The translations under genes and the position numbers were made by a program. The notes beneath the pieces were generated by a model. It was not told the DNA's origin and did not search any database. It saw only the letters and a program-made list of their open reading frames with translations. Positions 42,260-52,297 of a DNA stretch of 64,000 nucleotides are shown piece after piece. Position 1 is the first letter of the stretch. Each line of letters begins with the position of its first letter. Location: contig JAWODU010000119.1 of assembly GCA_046483125.1 (NCBI GenBank), positions 13,011 through 77,010 on the forward strand. The letters run 5' to 3'. This DNA comes from JAWODU01 sp046483125 (GTDB taxonomy: Bacteria; Verrucomicrobiota; Kiritimatiellia; UBA8416; JAWODU01).

Positions 42260-42829
42260 TTACTCGCCCGCTTTTTCCCCTTCCGGAACTCTGACCAGTT
42301 TTGTCACCAGCATGGAGCCCTTGCGGGACTCCGGACCTTCCCCGCCGGGAGACAGCGTAAGGTTCTGGACGGTAAGCAAACCGGGTCTTGTACGCACCGT
42401 GTAGAGAAACCTCAGCAGTTGATCCATCCCGGCGCCGAATCTGCCGATTTCCACCAGGCACTCTTCGCACCATCCCATCTCCCGCGGTTCTCTGGGCAGA
42501 GTGGAATCAAGACGCAGACCGGTTTCCCTTGCCATCATATCGATTTCCATGTTCAGCCCGTCAATGGCTTCGGCGCTTGACGGCGCCTTTTCGATTCTAT
42601 CGCTGATCCGGAGAAAACGCGCGTGTGCAACCCCCTTGCGGCTCAAAGCGCTTTTACGATAATCGAAAAGGTTCTCTTCCTTTTCAATATCCATGCTCAG
42701 TTCCCGGAATGTCCCGGTTATTGTCTGTATCACCAGCCGGTCCATGAAAACCCAGAAAACACAGGCTACAGCTATGATCAGGCCGATTTTTTCCCGCTGT
42801 TTGAGTTTGTCGAGCTTGTCGAGGATCAT
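42260..42829 (-). CDS. gspM: Type II secretion inner-membrane protein, GspM/PilO-like
   Basis: 189 residues: a short cytoplasmic start, one TM (about 17-36, IGLIIAVACVFWVFMDRLV), a coiled coil, and a ferredoxin-like C-terminal domain. This is the GspM/PilO bitopic layout. It overlaps the gspL-like gene by 4 bases (ATGA). Sequence identity to classical GspM is low, and the call depends on topology and position. Confidence 0.75.
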   Translation of the reverse strand: MILDKLDKLKQREKIGLIIAVACVFWVFMDRLVIQTITGTFRELSMDIEKEENLFDYRKSALSRKGVAHARFLRISDRIEKAPSSAEAIDGLNMEIDMMARETGLRLDSTLPREPREMGWCEECLVEIGRFGAGMDQLLRFLYTVRTRPGLLTVQNLTLSPGGEGPESRKGSMLVTKLVRVPEGEKAGE

Positions 42830-44289
42830 TCTTCTTTCTCCAGTTCACACACAACCGTGAACTTGTACTTCCTGGTCCGCGAATCTCTGTTTATCCTGTC
42901 GGCTTTGACGTTTTCAAAAAGGGGTGAATTTTCCAGGTTCTGCACAAAACCGCTGATTTCCCCCCGCGAGTCCGAACTGCCTTCAAACCGCGCCCTCCCG
43001 CCTTCACGGGCGATGCCCATGTTCTGAAACATCACACCGCTCTTTTCCGGAACCGAATGATGGATTTCATTCAGCAGATTCACCATTGAGCGTTTCAGAT
43101 CCGCTCGTTTTGCCCCTGTATTCGCTATCCGGGTCCACATTTCAATTTTCTTCACCTCCGGGGCAATGCGCTCGGACTCGGCTCTGACGGCATCCAGCCG
43201 GCTCTCCATCGTGCTGAACTTTGTCGTCGCGTAAAGTGATCCCGATACCATCACCGCCATTATCATCGCGGCCAGCGCGGTAAGGTTTCTCGCTTTCCCG
43301 GTAAGCTTTTTTCTCAACAGGACCGACTCGGGAACAAGATTCAATTCGAGGCCGTCCTGTGCCAGCGCCATCCCGGCCAGCGATACCAGCGATACCGCGC
43401 TTATTTTCTTCTCCATGCCCGCCGGAGGCCTGACTTTCCCGCCAAGGGCGTCGGTGCAATCACGCGTTTCCACCGGCAGATCCGTTTCGGTGTTCAAAGC
43501 ATTATGGAGATCTTTAACATGCGGTCCCGCGCCGGTGATAATTATTCGCTCCGGGGCGGGCGAGTCCGATTCCCCGCGGTAAGCTTCAAGCAGGCGCTTG
43601 GCCTCCCTGCAGTATTTCTGCGTTGCCGCCGCGTCTCCCCCGGCCAGTTCCTCCGCCCCGGTAAGTATGCTCTGCGTAAACAGAAGCTGATCGCCGGCGA
43701 TAACGCAGAAATCAGTGTAATACGAGTCAATATCCAGCACCACCGAAGTCTTTCCGGATTTTCCTTCCGAAAAAGCGTGCCCGTACCAGTTCAGCAGTCC
43801 TTCAGTGCTCACCGACATGACCGCTTCTTCGACTCCCGCCGCTTCCAGAACGCTGAACCTCTGCCTCAGGATACTGCGCTGGGCTATTGCCAGCATAATC
43901 CTGCTGTAACCTTCCCGTCCCGACGATCCGATTCTGTAATCGTAAACGATTTCGTCCTTCGAATACGGAGTCTGCCTGCCAACCTGCAGATCCAGCATAT
44001 CTTCCAGTTCGGCCTGATCGGTCGAAGGCATTTCAAGCATCCTCACGTTCACCATCTGCCTTGGAATACATGCGGCTACCGGCGCCTTCGACGAACCCGC
44101 AGTCTTCATTGCCGCCGACAGCGCTTTCTGGAGTGATTGCGCCGAACCATCCACCTCGGCGATATAGAGACCCGAAAGCGCCGCGCCGCGCCGTGAAGGC
44201 CGCGCCAGCGCCGCCTTTACCCACCGCGAGCCCAGCTCAACTACAATAAAGGGCTTTCCCGACCGTGATTTGGATTTCTTCTGCGCCAT
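42826..44289 (-). CDS. gspL: GspL/PilM-PilN-like secretion platform protein
   Basis: 487 residues combining an actin-like PilM domain (about 10-300; FIVVELGSRWVKAALARP, VLDIDSYYTDFCVI, IIITGAGPHVKDL) with a PilN-like part: one TM near residue 340 and a periplasmic ferredoxin-like domain. This fused form corresponds to GspL of type II secretion, where it connects the ATPase GspE with the membrane platform. Confidence 0.85.
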   Translation of the reverse strand: MAQKKSKSRSGKPFIVVELGSRWVKAALARPSRRGAALSGLYIAEVDGSAQSLQKALSAAMKTAGSSKAPVAACIPRQMVNVRMLEMPSTDQAELEDMLDLQVGRQTPYSKDEIVYDYRIGSSGREGYSRIMLAIAQRSILRQRFSVLEAAGVEEAVMSVSTEGLLNWYGHAFSEGKSGKTSVVLDIDSYYTDFCVIAGDQLLFTQSILTGAEELAGGDAAATQKYCREAKRLLEAYRGESDSPAPERIIITGAGPHVKDLHNALNTETDLPVETRDCTDALGGKVRPPAGMEKKISAVSLVSLAGMALAQDGLELNLVPESVLLRKKLTGKARNLTALAAMIMAVMVSGSLYATTKFSTMESRLDAVRAESERIAPEVKKIEMWTRIANTGAKRADLKRSMVNLLNEIHHSVPEKSGVMFQNMGIAREGGRARFEGSSDSRGEISGFVQNLENSPLFENVKADRINRDSRTRKYKFTVVCELEKEE

Positions 44290-44319
44290 TAAGACCGACC
44301 TGCTCGTTCAAGGTTGTTT

Positions 44320-44454
44320 ACCTCATCCCTCATCCGTCATCTGTGGTTGCTCCCCTCTCCTCCCATCTTAATCCCCATCTTTATCTTAATCCTTATCTCC
44401 CCGTCTGAACTCCGTCGTCCGTCATCCGTCGTCCGCCCTCCGTCGTCCGACAGA
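44320..44454. repeat. Composite 7-bp plus 6-bp array after gspK
   Basis: Read on the minus strand from the gspK stop (44455): a degenerate 7-bp array (units like CGGACGA and CGGATGA), then 6-bp GATTAAG-type units, then GATGGGAGGAGAGG. Purine-rich on the transcript strand. Confidence 0.85.
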
Positions 44455-45492
44455 CTACCGTTCCCGCCAGTCCAGAACCGTATCATTTTCCCGGTCGAAC
44501 ACAAAGGCTATCCGGTAACCGGCCTGTATTTCCCCTGAACCCTTGCCTCCTGCCCGCTCTACCCACCCTGTGCTTGTGCCGCGAAAACACGAAGAACGGA
44601 TCTCTGCGTCGGCCATCATGGCCGCCAAAACACCTCTCTCCTCCGGTTCAAGCGGCTCAAATCCGTGCAGAGCCGCCATAACCGACGGGATACTCGGTTC
44701 GGTAAACTGCCCCCCGGCTTCCCGGAAATCAACTATACGCTCAACTACTGCAAGCGCAACGTCCGTTTCCCCGCGGCAATGCGAAACCGCCAGACATTCG
44801 AGCGCCTCCCTGCCGGCAGTGTTGATATTGATCTTCCCCCTACCGTACAGCGTAACGTGCGGTCCGATCCTTGCCGCAACTTCTTCGTTTATGCCCTTAA
44901 TCAACAGCAATTCTTCGATACAGCCGATCGCGCCGTCACGACACTCGTAAGGCGGTCTCAGGTTCTGATAATATTCGTTTTCCGCCCCGCCGGTCAAGAC
45001 GTCTTGATTCCTGTCGCGCCAGTCCATCACGGCAGACGCCGTTTCCCCGGCCGTCAAAGGGTCGAGATCGCCGACGCGTACCAGAAGAGCTTCCAGCAGG
45101 GGCCGGCCCGCGCTATTCAGGTTAATGCGGCTCTCCTCGTCGGAAAGACCGAAGCTTTCCTCACCGCCGGATACCACCGAAAAGCCGCCCGCCCCGATAC
45201 TCACTGACCAAAGCCCGTCCTCGATGTCCGAATTCCAGGCTTCTCCCGGTCCGTCCCATGCGTTGGTGTCCGTCATCAGGATAAAAAACGCTTGTTCCGC
45301 CCCGGCCGCGGCCAGGCATCGCGCCTTCGCGGAGTACCTGTTCCTTTCAGCCAGCGCCAGGTTCGCCGAAACATACGCCCCAACGGCCACTGCCAGGGCC
45401 GCCAGAAAAAAAAGCACCCAGACAGCCAGGATCACGACGCTCGAAGACCGCCTTCCTGCGTCCCGGAATCCTGTCACACCGGCATTCTTCAT
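44455..45492 (-). CDS. gspK: Type II secretion minor pseudopilin GspK
   Basis: 345 residues. The N-terminal hydrophobic helix (about 15-45, SSSVVILAVWVLFFLAALA) starts without a clear Gly/Phe prepilin cleavage site. It is followed by the large GspK alpha domain containing two helix-hairpin-helix-like regions (SRINLNSAGRPLLEALL, GKININTAGREALECLA). GspK caps the pseudopilus tip with GspI and GspJ. It overlaps gspJ by 4 bases. Confidence 0.85.
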   Translation of the reverse strand: MKNAGVTGFRDAGRRSSSVVILAVWVLFFLAALAVAVGAYVSANLALAERNRYSAKARCLAAAGAEQAFFILMTDTNAWDGPGEAWNSDIEDGLWSVSIGAGGFSVVSGGEESFGLSDEESRINLNSAGRPLLEALLVRVGDLDPLTAGETASAVMDWRDRNQDVLTGGAENEYYQNLRPPYECRDGAIGCIEELLLIKGINEEVAARIGPHVTLYGRGKININTAGREALECLAVSHCRGETDVALAVVERIVDFREAGGQFTEPSIPSVMAALHGFEPLEPEERGVLAAMMADAEIRSSCFRGTSTGWVERAGGKGSGEIQAGYRIAFVFDRENDTVLDWRER

Positions 45493-46124
45493 CGTTTCTG
45501 AGAATCCACTGCCCCCCGGGCCCGCAGAACAACAGTTCTGCTGAAAGTCTTTCTCCCCCCTTCGCCCGAAAACGATACCTCTATTCTCACCGCCGACGGC
45601 GGATTGGTCGGATTATGCCACTCCTCATGCCATACAGCGCCATCCGGACCCTCGACAAGCCCGTCGCTTTTGTCTTCCCGGGGCGCTTCCAGATAAAGAA
45701 ACTTCACGCTTTCAGCCCCGTCAAAAAGGTTTTCTTCCCCCCTGCCCGGCGGCGGCTCGGCGCCCGGGAAGGGCCATGTTTTACGCATCAGGGCGCCGCG
45801 CCTGAAATCAAAACTGTATCTGACCGTTCCCATTCGCCCGACGCCCTCCGCCTCGCTTCCGTCCAGCCGGACAGGGAGCGAAAATTCGCTCCGTTCACCT
45901 TTGAAAGCAACGCCGTAAAAGTCGGGAACACCGGCCAGGTCTTTTGCCGTTATGCCCAGCCCCGGAATCACCTTTGACTCAACGGCGTGATGTTCGACGG
46001 CTTTTTCCCAGACCTTTATGCCTCCCGATACCGACGCTCCAATTACGCCGATCACCACCCCCAATATCAGGACCGCGACAAGAAGTTCGATAAGGGTAAA
46101 ACCTTTGCGGCTTACGGACGTCAT
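45489..46124 (-). CDS. gspJ: Type II secretion minor pseudopilin GspJ
   Basis: 211 residues from ATG 46124, which overlaps the gspI stop (ATGA). The prepilin motif SVSRKGFTLIELLVAVLIL has Gly at -1 and Glu at +5, so it should be processed by prepilin peptidase. A beta-rich body of the GspJ kind follows. Confidence 0.85.
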   Translation of the reverse strand: MTSVSRKGFTLIELLVAVLILGVVIGVIGASVSGGIKVWEKAVEHHAVESKVIPGLGITAKDLAGVPDFYGVAFKGERSEFSLPVRLDGSEAEGVGRMGTVRYSFDFRRGALMRKTWPFPGAEPPPGRGEENLFDGAESVKFLYLEAPREDKSDGLVEGPDGAVWHEEWHNPTNPPSAVRIEVSFSGEGGRKTFSRTVVLRARGAVDSQKR

Positions 46125-46825
46125 TTTTTCTCTTTTGTTCCCAAGTAAGTGCACAACGCAACACTGCGGTCGGAGCCTTCCTTCCACACCGTTACCTTAA
46201 CCAGGTTCAGCTTCCTTTCGGTTATGCCTTCCTTTTCGTCGATTCCGCGTTCCACGCTTCCGATCTCCTCTGTTTCCACCTGCCAGTAGAAAAGAGGCTC
46301 TTTCTTTTCGAATATACCTCCGGAGGCCGTGACACCCAACTCTCCGTACTTTGCCGCCGACAGTTCTAACTCGGACATTTTTTCGCGTGCCAGCTCAGTG
46401 CACTTCACGGTTTCGGCCGAAGCCCCCATGGCCGACAGGCATGTGTTCATGGCCTGAAGAACAGCGGTGATCCCGACGGAAAGTATTACCACCGCAACCA
46501 GAACTTCTATGAGAGTGAAGGAAGAGTGCGATGTGCGGTGTGCGGTGTGCGATGTGCGATGTGGGTTGTGCGTTGTGCGATGTGGGTTGTGCGATGTGGG
46601 TTGCGGGTTTTGCGATGCGGCTTGCGGGTTCCGGGTTGCGGGATGGGAGATTCGCCGATCAGGGGATCGGCTCCTACAGTGGGAGGTGCATCGGGTGCTC
46701 GCCCCGGCGTAGTACCGCGCAAGCGGGACGAAGCCGGGCCGGGTGTCGGCCGCATCCCGAACCTGCCCCGGCGCAGTTCCGCGCAAGCGGGACGAAGCCG
46801 GGTTACTCCTCATCCGGGCGCACAT
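46121..46825 (-). CDS. gspI: Type II secretion minor pseudopilin GspI with repeat-encoded leader
   Basis: The pilin core begins at 46519 with FTLIEVLVAVVILSVG and runs 132 residues to the stop at 46121. The open frame continues upstream to an ATG at 46825, but the about 100 preceding residues are not leader-like. Most are encoded by the 17-unit heptamer array and other repeats (HNPHRTTHNPHRTSH). No ATG, GTG or TTG lies between the array and the core. The residue before the cleavage site is Ser instead of Gly. Either translation passes through the array, or the gene has lost its normal start. Confidence 0.75.
   Translation of the reverse strand: MCARMRSNPASSRLRGTAPGQVRDAADTRPGFVPLARYYAGASTRCTSHCRSRSPDRRISHPATRNPQAASQNPQPTSHNPHRTTHNPHRTSHTAHRTSHSSFTLIEVLVAVVILSVGITAVLQAMNTCLSAMGASAETVKCTELAREKMSELELSAAKYGELGVTASGGIFEKKEPLFYWQVETEEIGSVERGIDEKEGITERKLNLVKVTVWKEGSDRSVALCTYLGTKEKK
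46527..46645. repeat. Seventeen-unit heptanucleotide array abutting gspI
   Basis: 17 tandem 7-bp units (GTGCGAT, GTGCGGT, GTGGGTT, GCGGGTT and variants), exactly 119 bp, ending eight bases from the first codon of the mature pilin. Units near gspI are most alike and distal ones more diverged. Seven is not a multiple of three, so a change in unit number would alter the frame. Confidence 0.9.
46651..46678. repeat. TGTAG-flank hairpin repeat, GCCGATC type
   Basis: TTCGCCGATC-AGGG-GATCGGC-TCCTACA, next to the heptamer array in the gspG-gspI gap. Confidence 0.8.
46702..46802. repeat. Pair of 37-bp direct repeats
   Basis: Two copies (46702-46738 and 46766-46802) beginning CCCCGGCG and ending GACGAAGCCGGG, differing at about two positions, each with an internal CCGCGCAAGCGGG hairpin. 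The second ends exactly at the gspG stop. Confidence 0.85.
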
Positions 46826-47219
46826 CGTCTTCAGTTCCCTCTTCGCCGTCCGGCCCCACGGACCAGATGTCGAATTCCGTGATCCCGTGAGTTCCCGGGT
46901 ACTGGTAACGGTATTTAAAACCCCAGGGATCCCGGGGTTTCTTCTCCAGGTAGGGTCCGTCCCAGTTCGGGGCTGACCCCGGATTGCTGATCAGAGCGTC
47001 CAGGCCCTGTTCGGTCGACGGATATTTGCCGACGTCAAGGCGGTAGAACTTGAGGCCGGTCGTGATATTGGCCATTTCAGCGCGGGAGATTTTCGCTCTG
47101 GCTTTTTCGGCTCGCGGCAGAAGACGCGGCACAACCATTCCGGCGAGGGCCGCAATGATGATAACAACGATCATCAATTCGATCAGTGTGAACGCGGAAC
47201 TGCGGGTAGAGCTTTGCAT
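46803..47219 (-). CDS. gspG: Type II secretion major pseudopilin GspG
   Basis: 138 residues with FTLIELMIVVIIIAALAGMVVP preceded by Ala instead of Gly at -1. The Ca-binding C-terminus is typical of GspG (DPWGFKYRYQYPGTHGITEFDIWSVGPDGEEGTEDD). Forms the pseudopilus shaft. The gspI to gspG gap is full of repeats. Confidence 0.93.
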   Translation of the reverse strand: MQSSTRSSAFTLIELMIVVIIIAALAGMVVPRLLPRAEKARAKISRAEMANITTGLKFYRLDVGKYPSTEQGLDALISNPGSAPNWDGPYLEKKPRDPWGFKYRYQYPGTHGITEFDIWSVGPDGEEGTEDDVRPDEE

Positions 47220-47299
47220 ATGTCCTTCTCCTGCCTGAGACGGTACCTCCCAGCCTCCACGGCGTCAAGCGTTTACATGCGCCTTGCGTCCCCGCGTTA

Positions 47300-47362
47300 C
47301 TCATCGCTGGCGGCGTACTGGAGGTTTTGTAGCGCCGCTTATCCGCGATGCAAGAAGAGCGG
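47300..47362 (-). repeat. Dispersed element Y, copy 2
   Basis: The reverse complement (TTGCATCGCG..., GGCGCTACAAAACC, TCCAGTACGCCGCCAGCGATG) matches 60031-60092. It lies in the 304-bp gspF-gspG gap. Confidence 0.8.
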
Positions 47363-47396
47363 GGCAGGAGGGACTAAGTGCAGGGACCAGGAGTCC

Positions 47397-47518
47397 ATCC
47401 CCTCCCGTCTTAATCTTAATCCTAATCTTTATCTCCCCGAATCTTAATCCCAATCTTAATCTCTCCCTCCGTCATCCGTCCTCCGTCATCCGTCATCCGT
47501 CCTCCGTAATTGCTCTCC
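47397..47518. repeat. Composite 7-bp plus 6-bp array after gspF
   Basis: From the gspF stop (47524), minus strand: about seven CGGATGA/CGGAGGA units (47463-47515), then GAGATTAAGATTGGGATTAAG and further 6-bp units ending near 47397. The rest of the gap is element Y plus a GACTAAG/GACCAGG 7-bp remnant (47370-47392). Confidence 0.85.
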
Positions 47519-47523
47519 TCTTC

Positions 47524-48729
47524 CTACAATGCCTCGCTGAGTTCGAAGATGGGGAGAAGCATCGCCGCCACTATAAAACCCACAATCGCCCCCACCACCA
47601 GAATCAGCGCCGGTTCCAGCAGGGTTACGGCAAGCCCGGTCTGATGTTCCACTTCCCTGTCGTAAAACAGGGCTATTTCGTTCATGCTTTCTTCAAGTCT
47701 GCCCGACTCCTCGCCGACCGCCGCCATACCGGCTACAAAAAGGGGAAACTCACGGGATTTCCTCAGACCGGAGGAAAGAGAGGCGCCCTTTGTTACGATA
47801 TCCGACCGTATACGCAGGATTTCATCCCTTAGAACACTGTTATCCAGCGAACCACTGCTCAAGTCCAGGGCCTTGTCGATAGATACGCCTCCTTCAAGAA
47901 GCAGAGCCAGCGTCCTGGCAAACCGCGCCGTACCGGACCATTTCAGCATCCGTCCGATAAAAGGAATCCGAAGTTTGACGGAATCAAGAAAGATTCTGCC
48001 TCTTTCGACCGAAGCCAGCCGTTTGACTATCGCCCAAAGCAGAATAATTATCGCCGCCGGCCAGTACCACTTGTCGGTCAGGAACCCGCTTACGGCCATC
48101 AGAGCCCGGGTCGGCGCGGGGAGATCGGAATAGTCCTCGAAGAGGCCGGTAATCCGGGGCAGGAAAAAAATAAGCAGAATCAGAACCGTCGCTATTCCGA
48201 CGGTCACAATCAATACAGGATATGCCGTGGCCGACTGAACCCTGCGCCGTGTTTCATCCTCCTTCTCGCGATTTTCCGCCAGCCGCGCAAGCGCGGTATC
48301 GAGCATTCCGCCCGCTTCACCCGAACGTATCATATCCACGTAAAGTTCCGGGAACACATCCGGATAGGCGGCCAATCCTTCCGAAAGCATATCCCCCCCC
48401 CGCACGATGCCTGTCAGATCTTCTATAAGCCGCCGAAGGCCGGTATTCGGGGTCTGTGCGGAAATAATGGACAACGCGCGCAGAATCGGGACTCCCGATT
48501 TTATCATGGAAGCCAGTTGACGGGTAAAAACCGTAACGTCTCTGCGCCTTATGCGCCCGGTCCGCACCCGGCCGGATTCACGGAATTGACGGTCTTTTTC
48601 TTTTATCCAGACGGGGCTTAATCCCATGCGGTCCAGCGCCAGCGCGGCGCTCCGCCGCGATTCCGCGTCCAGCTCGCCTTCGACAGTTTCGCCGGGTCCC
48701 TTCTTGGCCCTGTATGAGTACGTCGGCAT
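47524..48729 (-). CDS. gspF: Type II secretion inner-membrane platform protein GspF
   Basis: 401 residues, the normal length. It starts MPTYSYRAKKGPGETVEGEL and has two T2SSF domains, each with the FTRQLASMIKSGVPILRAL / FARTLALLLEGGVSIDKAL sequence, and three TM helices. GspF is the polytopic core that works with GspE to add pseudopilins. Confidence 0.97.
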   Translation of the reverse strand: MPTYSYRAKKGPGETVEGELDAESRRSAALALDRMGLSPVWIKEKDRQFRESGRVRTGRIRRRDVTVFTRQLASMIKSGVPILRALSIISAQTPNTGLRRLIEDLTGIVRGGDMLSEGLAAYPDVFPELYVDMIRSGEAGGMLDTALARLAENREKEDETRRRVQSATAYPVLIVTVGIATVLILLIFFLPRITGLFEDYSDLPAPTRALMAVSGFLTDKWYWPAAIIILLWAIVKRLASVERGRIFLDSVKLRIPFIGRMLKWSGTARFARTLALLLEGGVSIDKALDLSSGSLDNSVLRDEILRIRSDIVTKGASLSSGLRKSREFPLFVAGMAAVGEESGRLEESMNEIALFYDREVEHQTGLAVTLLEPALILVVGAIVGFIVAAMLLPIFELSEAL

Positions 48730-48739
48730 ATGGTCAGCG

Positions 48740-48832
48740 CGTTATCTTAATCTCCTCATCCTGATCGTAATCCCGATCTTAATCGTAATCTTAATCCCAA
48801 TCTTAATCTCCCCGATATCGGATTGAGATTTG
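48740..48832. repeat. Hexanucleotide array after gspE
   Basis: 6-bp CTTAAT/CGTAAT/CCCAAT units ending in CCCCGATATCGG, filling the gap between the gspE stop (48836) and gspF start (48729). This is the same layout as the array at 10.24 kb. Confidence 0.85.
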
Positions 48833-48835
48833 GAA

Positions 48836-50470
48836 CTACTCCCCGCTCGTCACCCTCATAATCTCTTCGGCCGTCGTAATCCCCGCCTCGACTTTTTCCC
48901 GACCGTCGGCCCGCAGGGACTTCATCCCGAGCTCATCGGCTTTCTTTCTGATATCCGCCGCCGAGGATTTATTCAGTATCAATTCCCGTATTTCAGGCCG
49001 CACGGGAAGGAATTCGGAAATTGCCACTCTCCCGAGATAGCCGCTGTTCCGGCATTTTCTGCACCCTTTCGGACGGTAAAGGGTCTTACCCTCAAAACGG
49101 TACGACTCCTTACAGCCGCACAAAACCCGCACAAGCCTCTGGGCGGTAAAAATCTTCACCGTCGAAGCGATCAGATAAGGTTCAACTCCCATATCCATCA
49201 GCCGTACCGCGCCGCCCGCCGCATCGTTGGTATGAAGGGTACTCAGCACAAGATGTCCCGTCATGGCGGTCTGCACCGCGATGCGCGCCGTCTCCGCGTC
49301 TCTTACCTCGCCTACCATCATAACGTCCGGATCATGCCTCAGCATGCTCCGCAGAGATCTTGCAAAAGACAGGCCTATTTTCGGGTTGACCTGCGTCTGG
49401 GTTATGCCGGCAAGTTCGTACTCAACAGGTTCTTCAATGGTTATTATCTTCCGCTCACGCGTGTTAAGCCTGCTGAGGCACGCGTAAAGAGTGGTGCTCT
49501 TGCCGCTTCCGGTCGGTCCGGTAACAAAAATTATTCCATGCGCTTCCGACAGCATTTCCTCAAGGAGTTTGCGGTGTTCGCCGGAAAAACCCAGTTGCTC
49601 CAGTTCGAATGTCATTGTTGCCGGCAGAATCCGCACCACGATGTCCTCTCCCCGCATGGCCGGCACCGCCGATACTCTCAGGTCATACCTTTTGTGTCCT
49701 ATATTCACGCCGGCCCGGCCGTCCTGCGGCAGACGCCTTTCGACTATATTCAGCCCGGACATCAGTTTTATCCTGGATACTATCGCCGGATACAGCAGTC
49801 TGATATTCTCGGGAACTTTGGTCTCGTACAGCACACCGTCTATCCTGCGCCTCACCGCGAGACCCTGGGGTTCGACTTCAAAATGTATATCGGTGGCTCT
49901 GTCCTTTATAGCCTCAAGCATAAGCTGGTTCACCAGTTTTACCACCGAAGCGTCTTCGGCCATCTTTTCGAGGTCCTGTGAATCCTCGACCGCCGCGTCC
50001 TCTTCTTCCCTGTCGGTTTCGGAAAGTATTCTTTCCACGGTATCCGCACCCACGCCGTAATGCGCGCGCAGGGCTTCCTGGATATCATTCCGGCGGGCAA
50101 GAACGCGGTCCACCTTAACACCGAGATTGGTCTGAATATCCTGCGAAGGCGCGGTATCGAGGGGATCGGACACGGCTATAACAAGCACGCCCCCGCGGAA
50201 TTCCACCGGCATAATCCCGTAATGTGATACAAGTTTCGGAGAAAGGGCCTTTACCGCCTTTTCTTCTACGCTGACATCGCGAAGGTCCACAAACTCCATG
50301 CCGTAAAGCTCGGCCTGGGTTCGCAATAGATCCTCTTCGGGAAGATATCCTTCTTCGGATAGCACGGAGGACAGCGGCTTGAAGGCCTTGCGGGCGGCGG
50401 CCTGTGCGCGTTCTAGGTCCCGCCGCGAAAGCAGGCCCTTATCTACAAGTTTCTGTCCAAGTTTATCCAT
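48836..50470 (-). CDS. gspE: Type II secretion ATPase GspE
   Basis: 544 residues: an N-terminal MshEN/GspE-N domain (LGQKLVDKGLLSRRDLERAQ), then the ATPase core with GPTGSGKSTTLYACLSRLN (Walker A, near residue 320), the Asp box, DPDVMMVGEVRDAETA (Walker B), the His box, and a C-terminal four-Cys zinc motif (CGCKESY...GCRKC). First gene of the gsp block, followed by gspF-G-I-J-K-L-M. No gspC, gspD, gspH or prepilin peptidase gene lies in the window. Confidence 0.97.
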   Translation of the reverse strand: MDKLGQKLVDKGLLSRRDLERAQAAARKAFKPLSSVLSEEGYLPEEDLLRTQAELYGMEFVDLRDVSVEEKAVKALSPKLVSHYGIMPVEFRGGVLVIAVSDPLDTAPSQDIQTNLGVKVDRVLARRNDIQEALRAHYGVGADTVERILSETDREEEDAAVEDSQDLEKMAEDASVVKLVNQLMLEAIKDRATDIHFEVEPQGLAVRRRIDGVLYETKVPENIRLLYPAIVSRIKLMSGLNIVERRLPQDGRAGVNIGHKRYDLRVSAVPAMRGEDIVVRILPATMTFELEQLGFSGEHRKLLEEMLSEAHGIIFVTGPTGSGKSTTLYACLSRLNTRERKIITIEEPVEYELAGITQTQVNPKIGLSFARSLRSMLRHDPDVMMVGEVRDAETARIAVQTAMTGHLVLSTLHTNDAAGGAVRLMDMGVEPYLIASTVKIFTAQRLVRVLCGCKESYRFEGKTLYRPKGCRKCRNSGYLGRVAISEFLPVRPEIRELILNKSSAADIRKKADELGMKSLRADGREKVEAGITTAEEIMRVTSGE

Positions 50471-50514
50471 TCAAGAAAACCGATATGTTACCAATCTGTT
50501 CTCCGGGATCCTGT

Positions 50515-50700
50515 ATCCTATCCGTCATCCGTCGCCCGTCTGTAGGAGCCGATCCCCCGATCGCCGAAGGTCATTCGCCCGTCCCGACCTTCGGCGAACA
50601 GGGCTTCGCCTCCTGCACGCCTCTCCGCCCGTCCCCTCTTCCAACAAGCAACTAAGGCCTAAGGACCAGGGACTAAGAACCAAGGACCAAGAACAGCCCC
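50515..50700. repeat. Mixed repeat block between atpD and gspE
   Basis: From the atpD stop: a 7-bp GACTAAG/GACCAGG/AACCAAG array (50648-50695), a GGCGAAC-type hairpin (50577-50613), a GCCGATC-type hairpin (50540-50572) and a short CCGTCAT array (50518-50536). No gene. Confidence 0.85.

Positions 50701-52297
<1,597 letters not shown>

Noticed and set aside
46527..46645. A possible CRISPR array
   Set aside because: Units are only 7 bp with no spacers, and no cas genes are nearby.
48830..49981. A 383-residue plus-strand open frame opposite gspE
   Set aside because: It is a shadow of the well-supported gspE gene.
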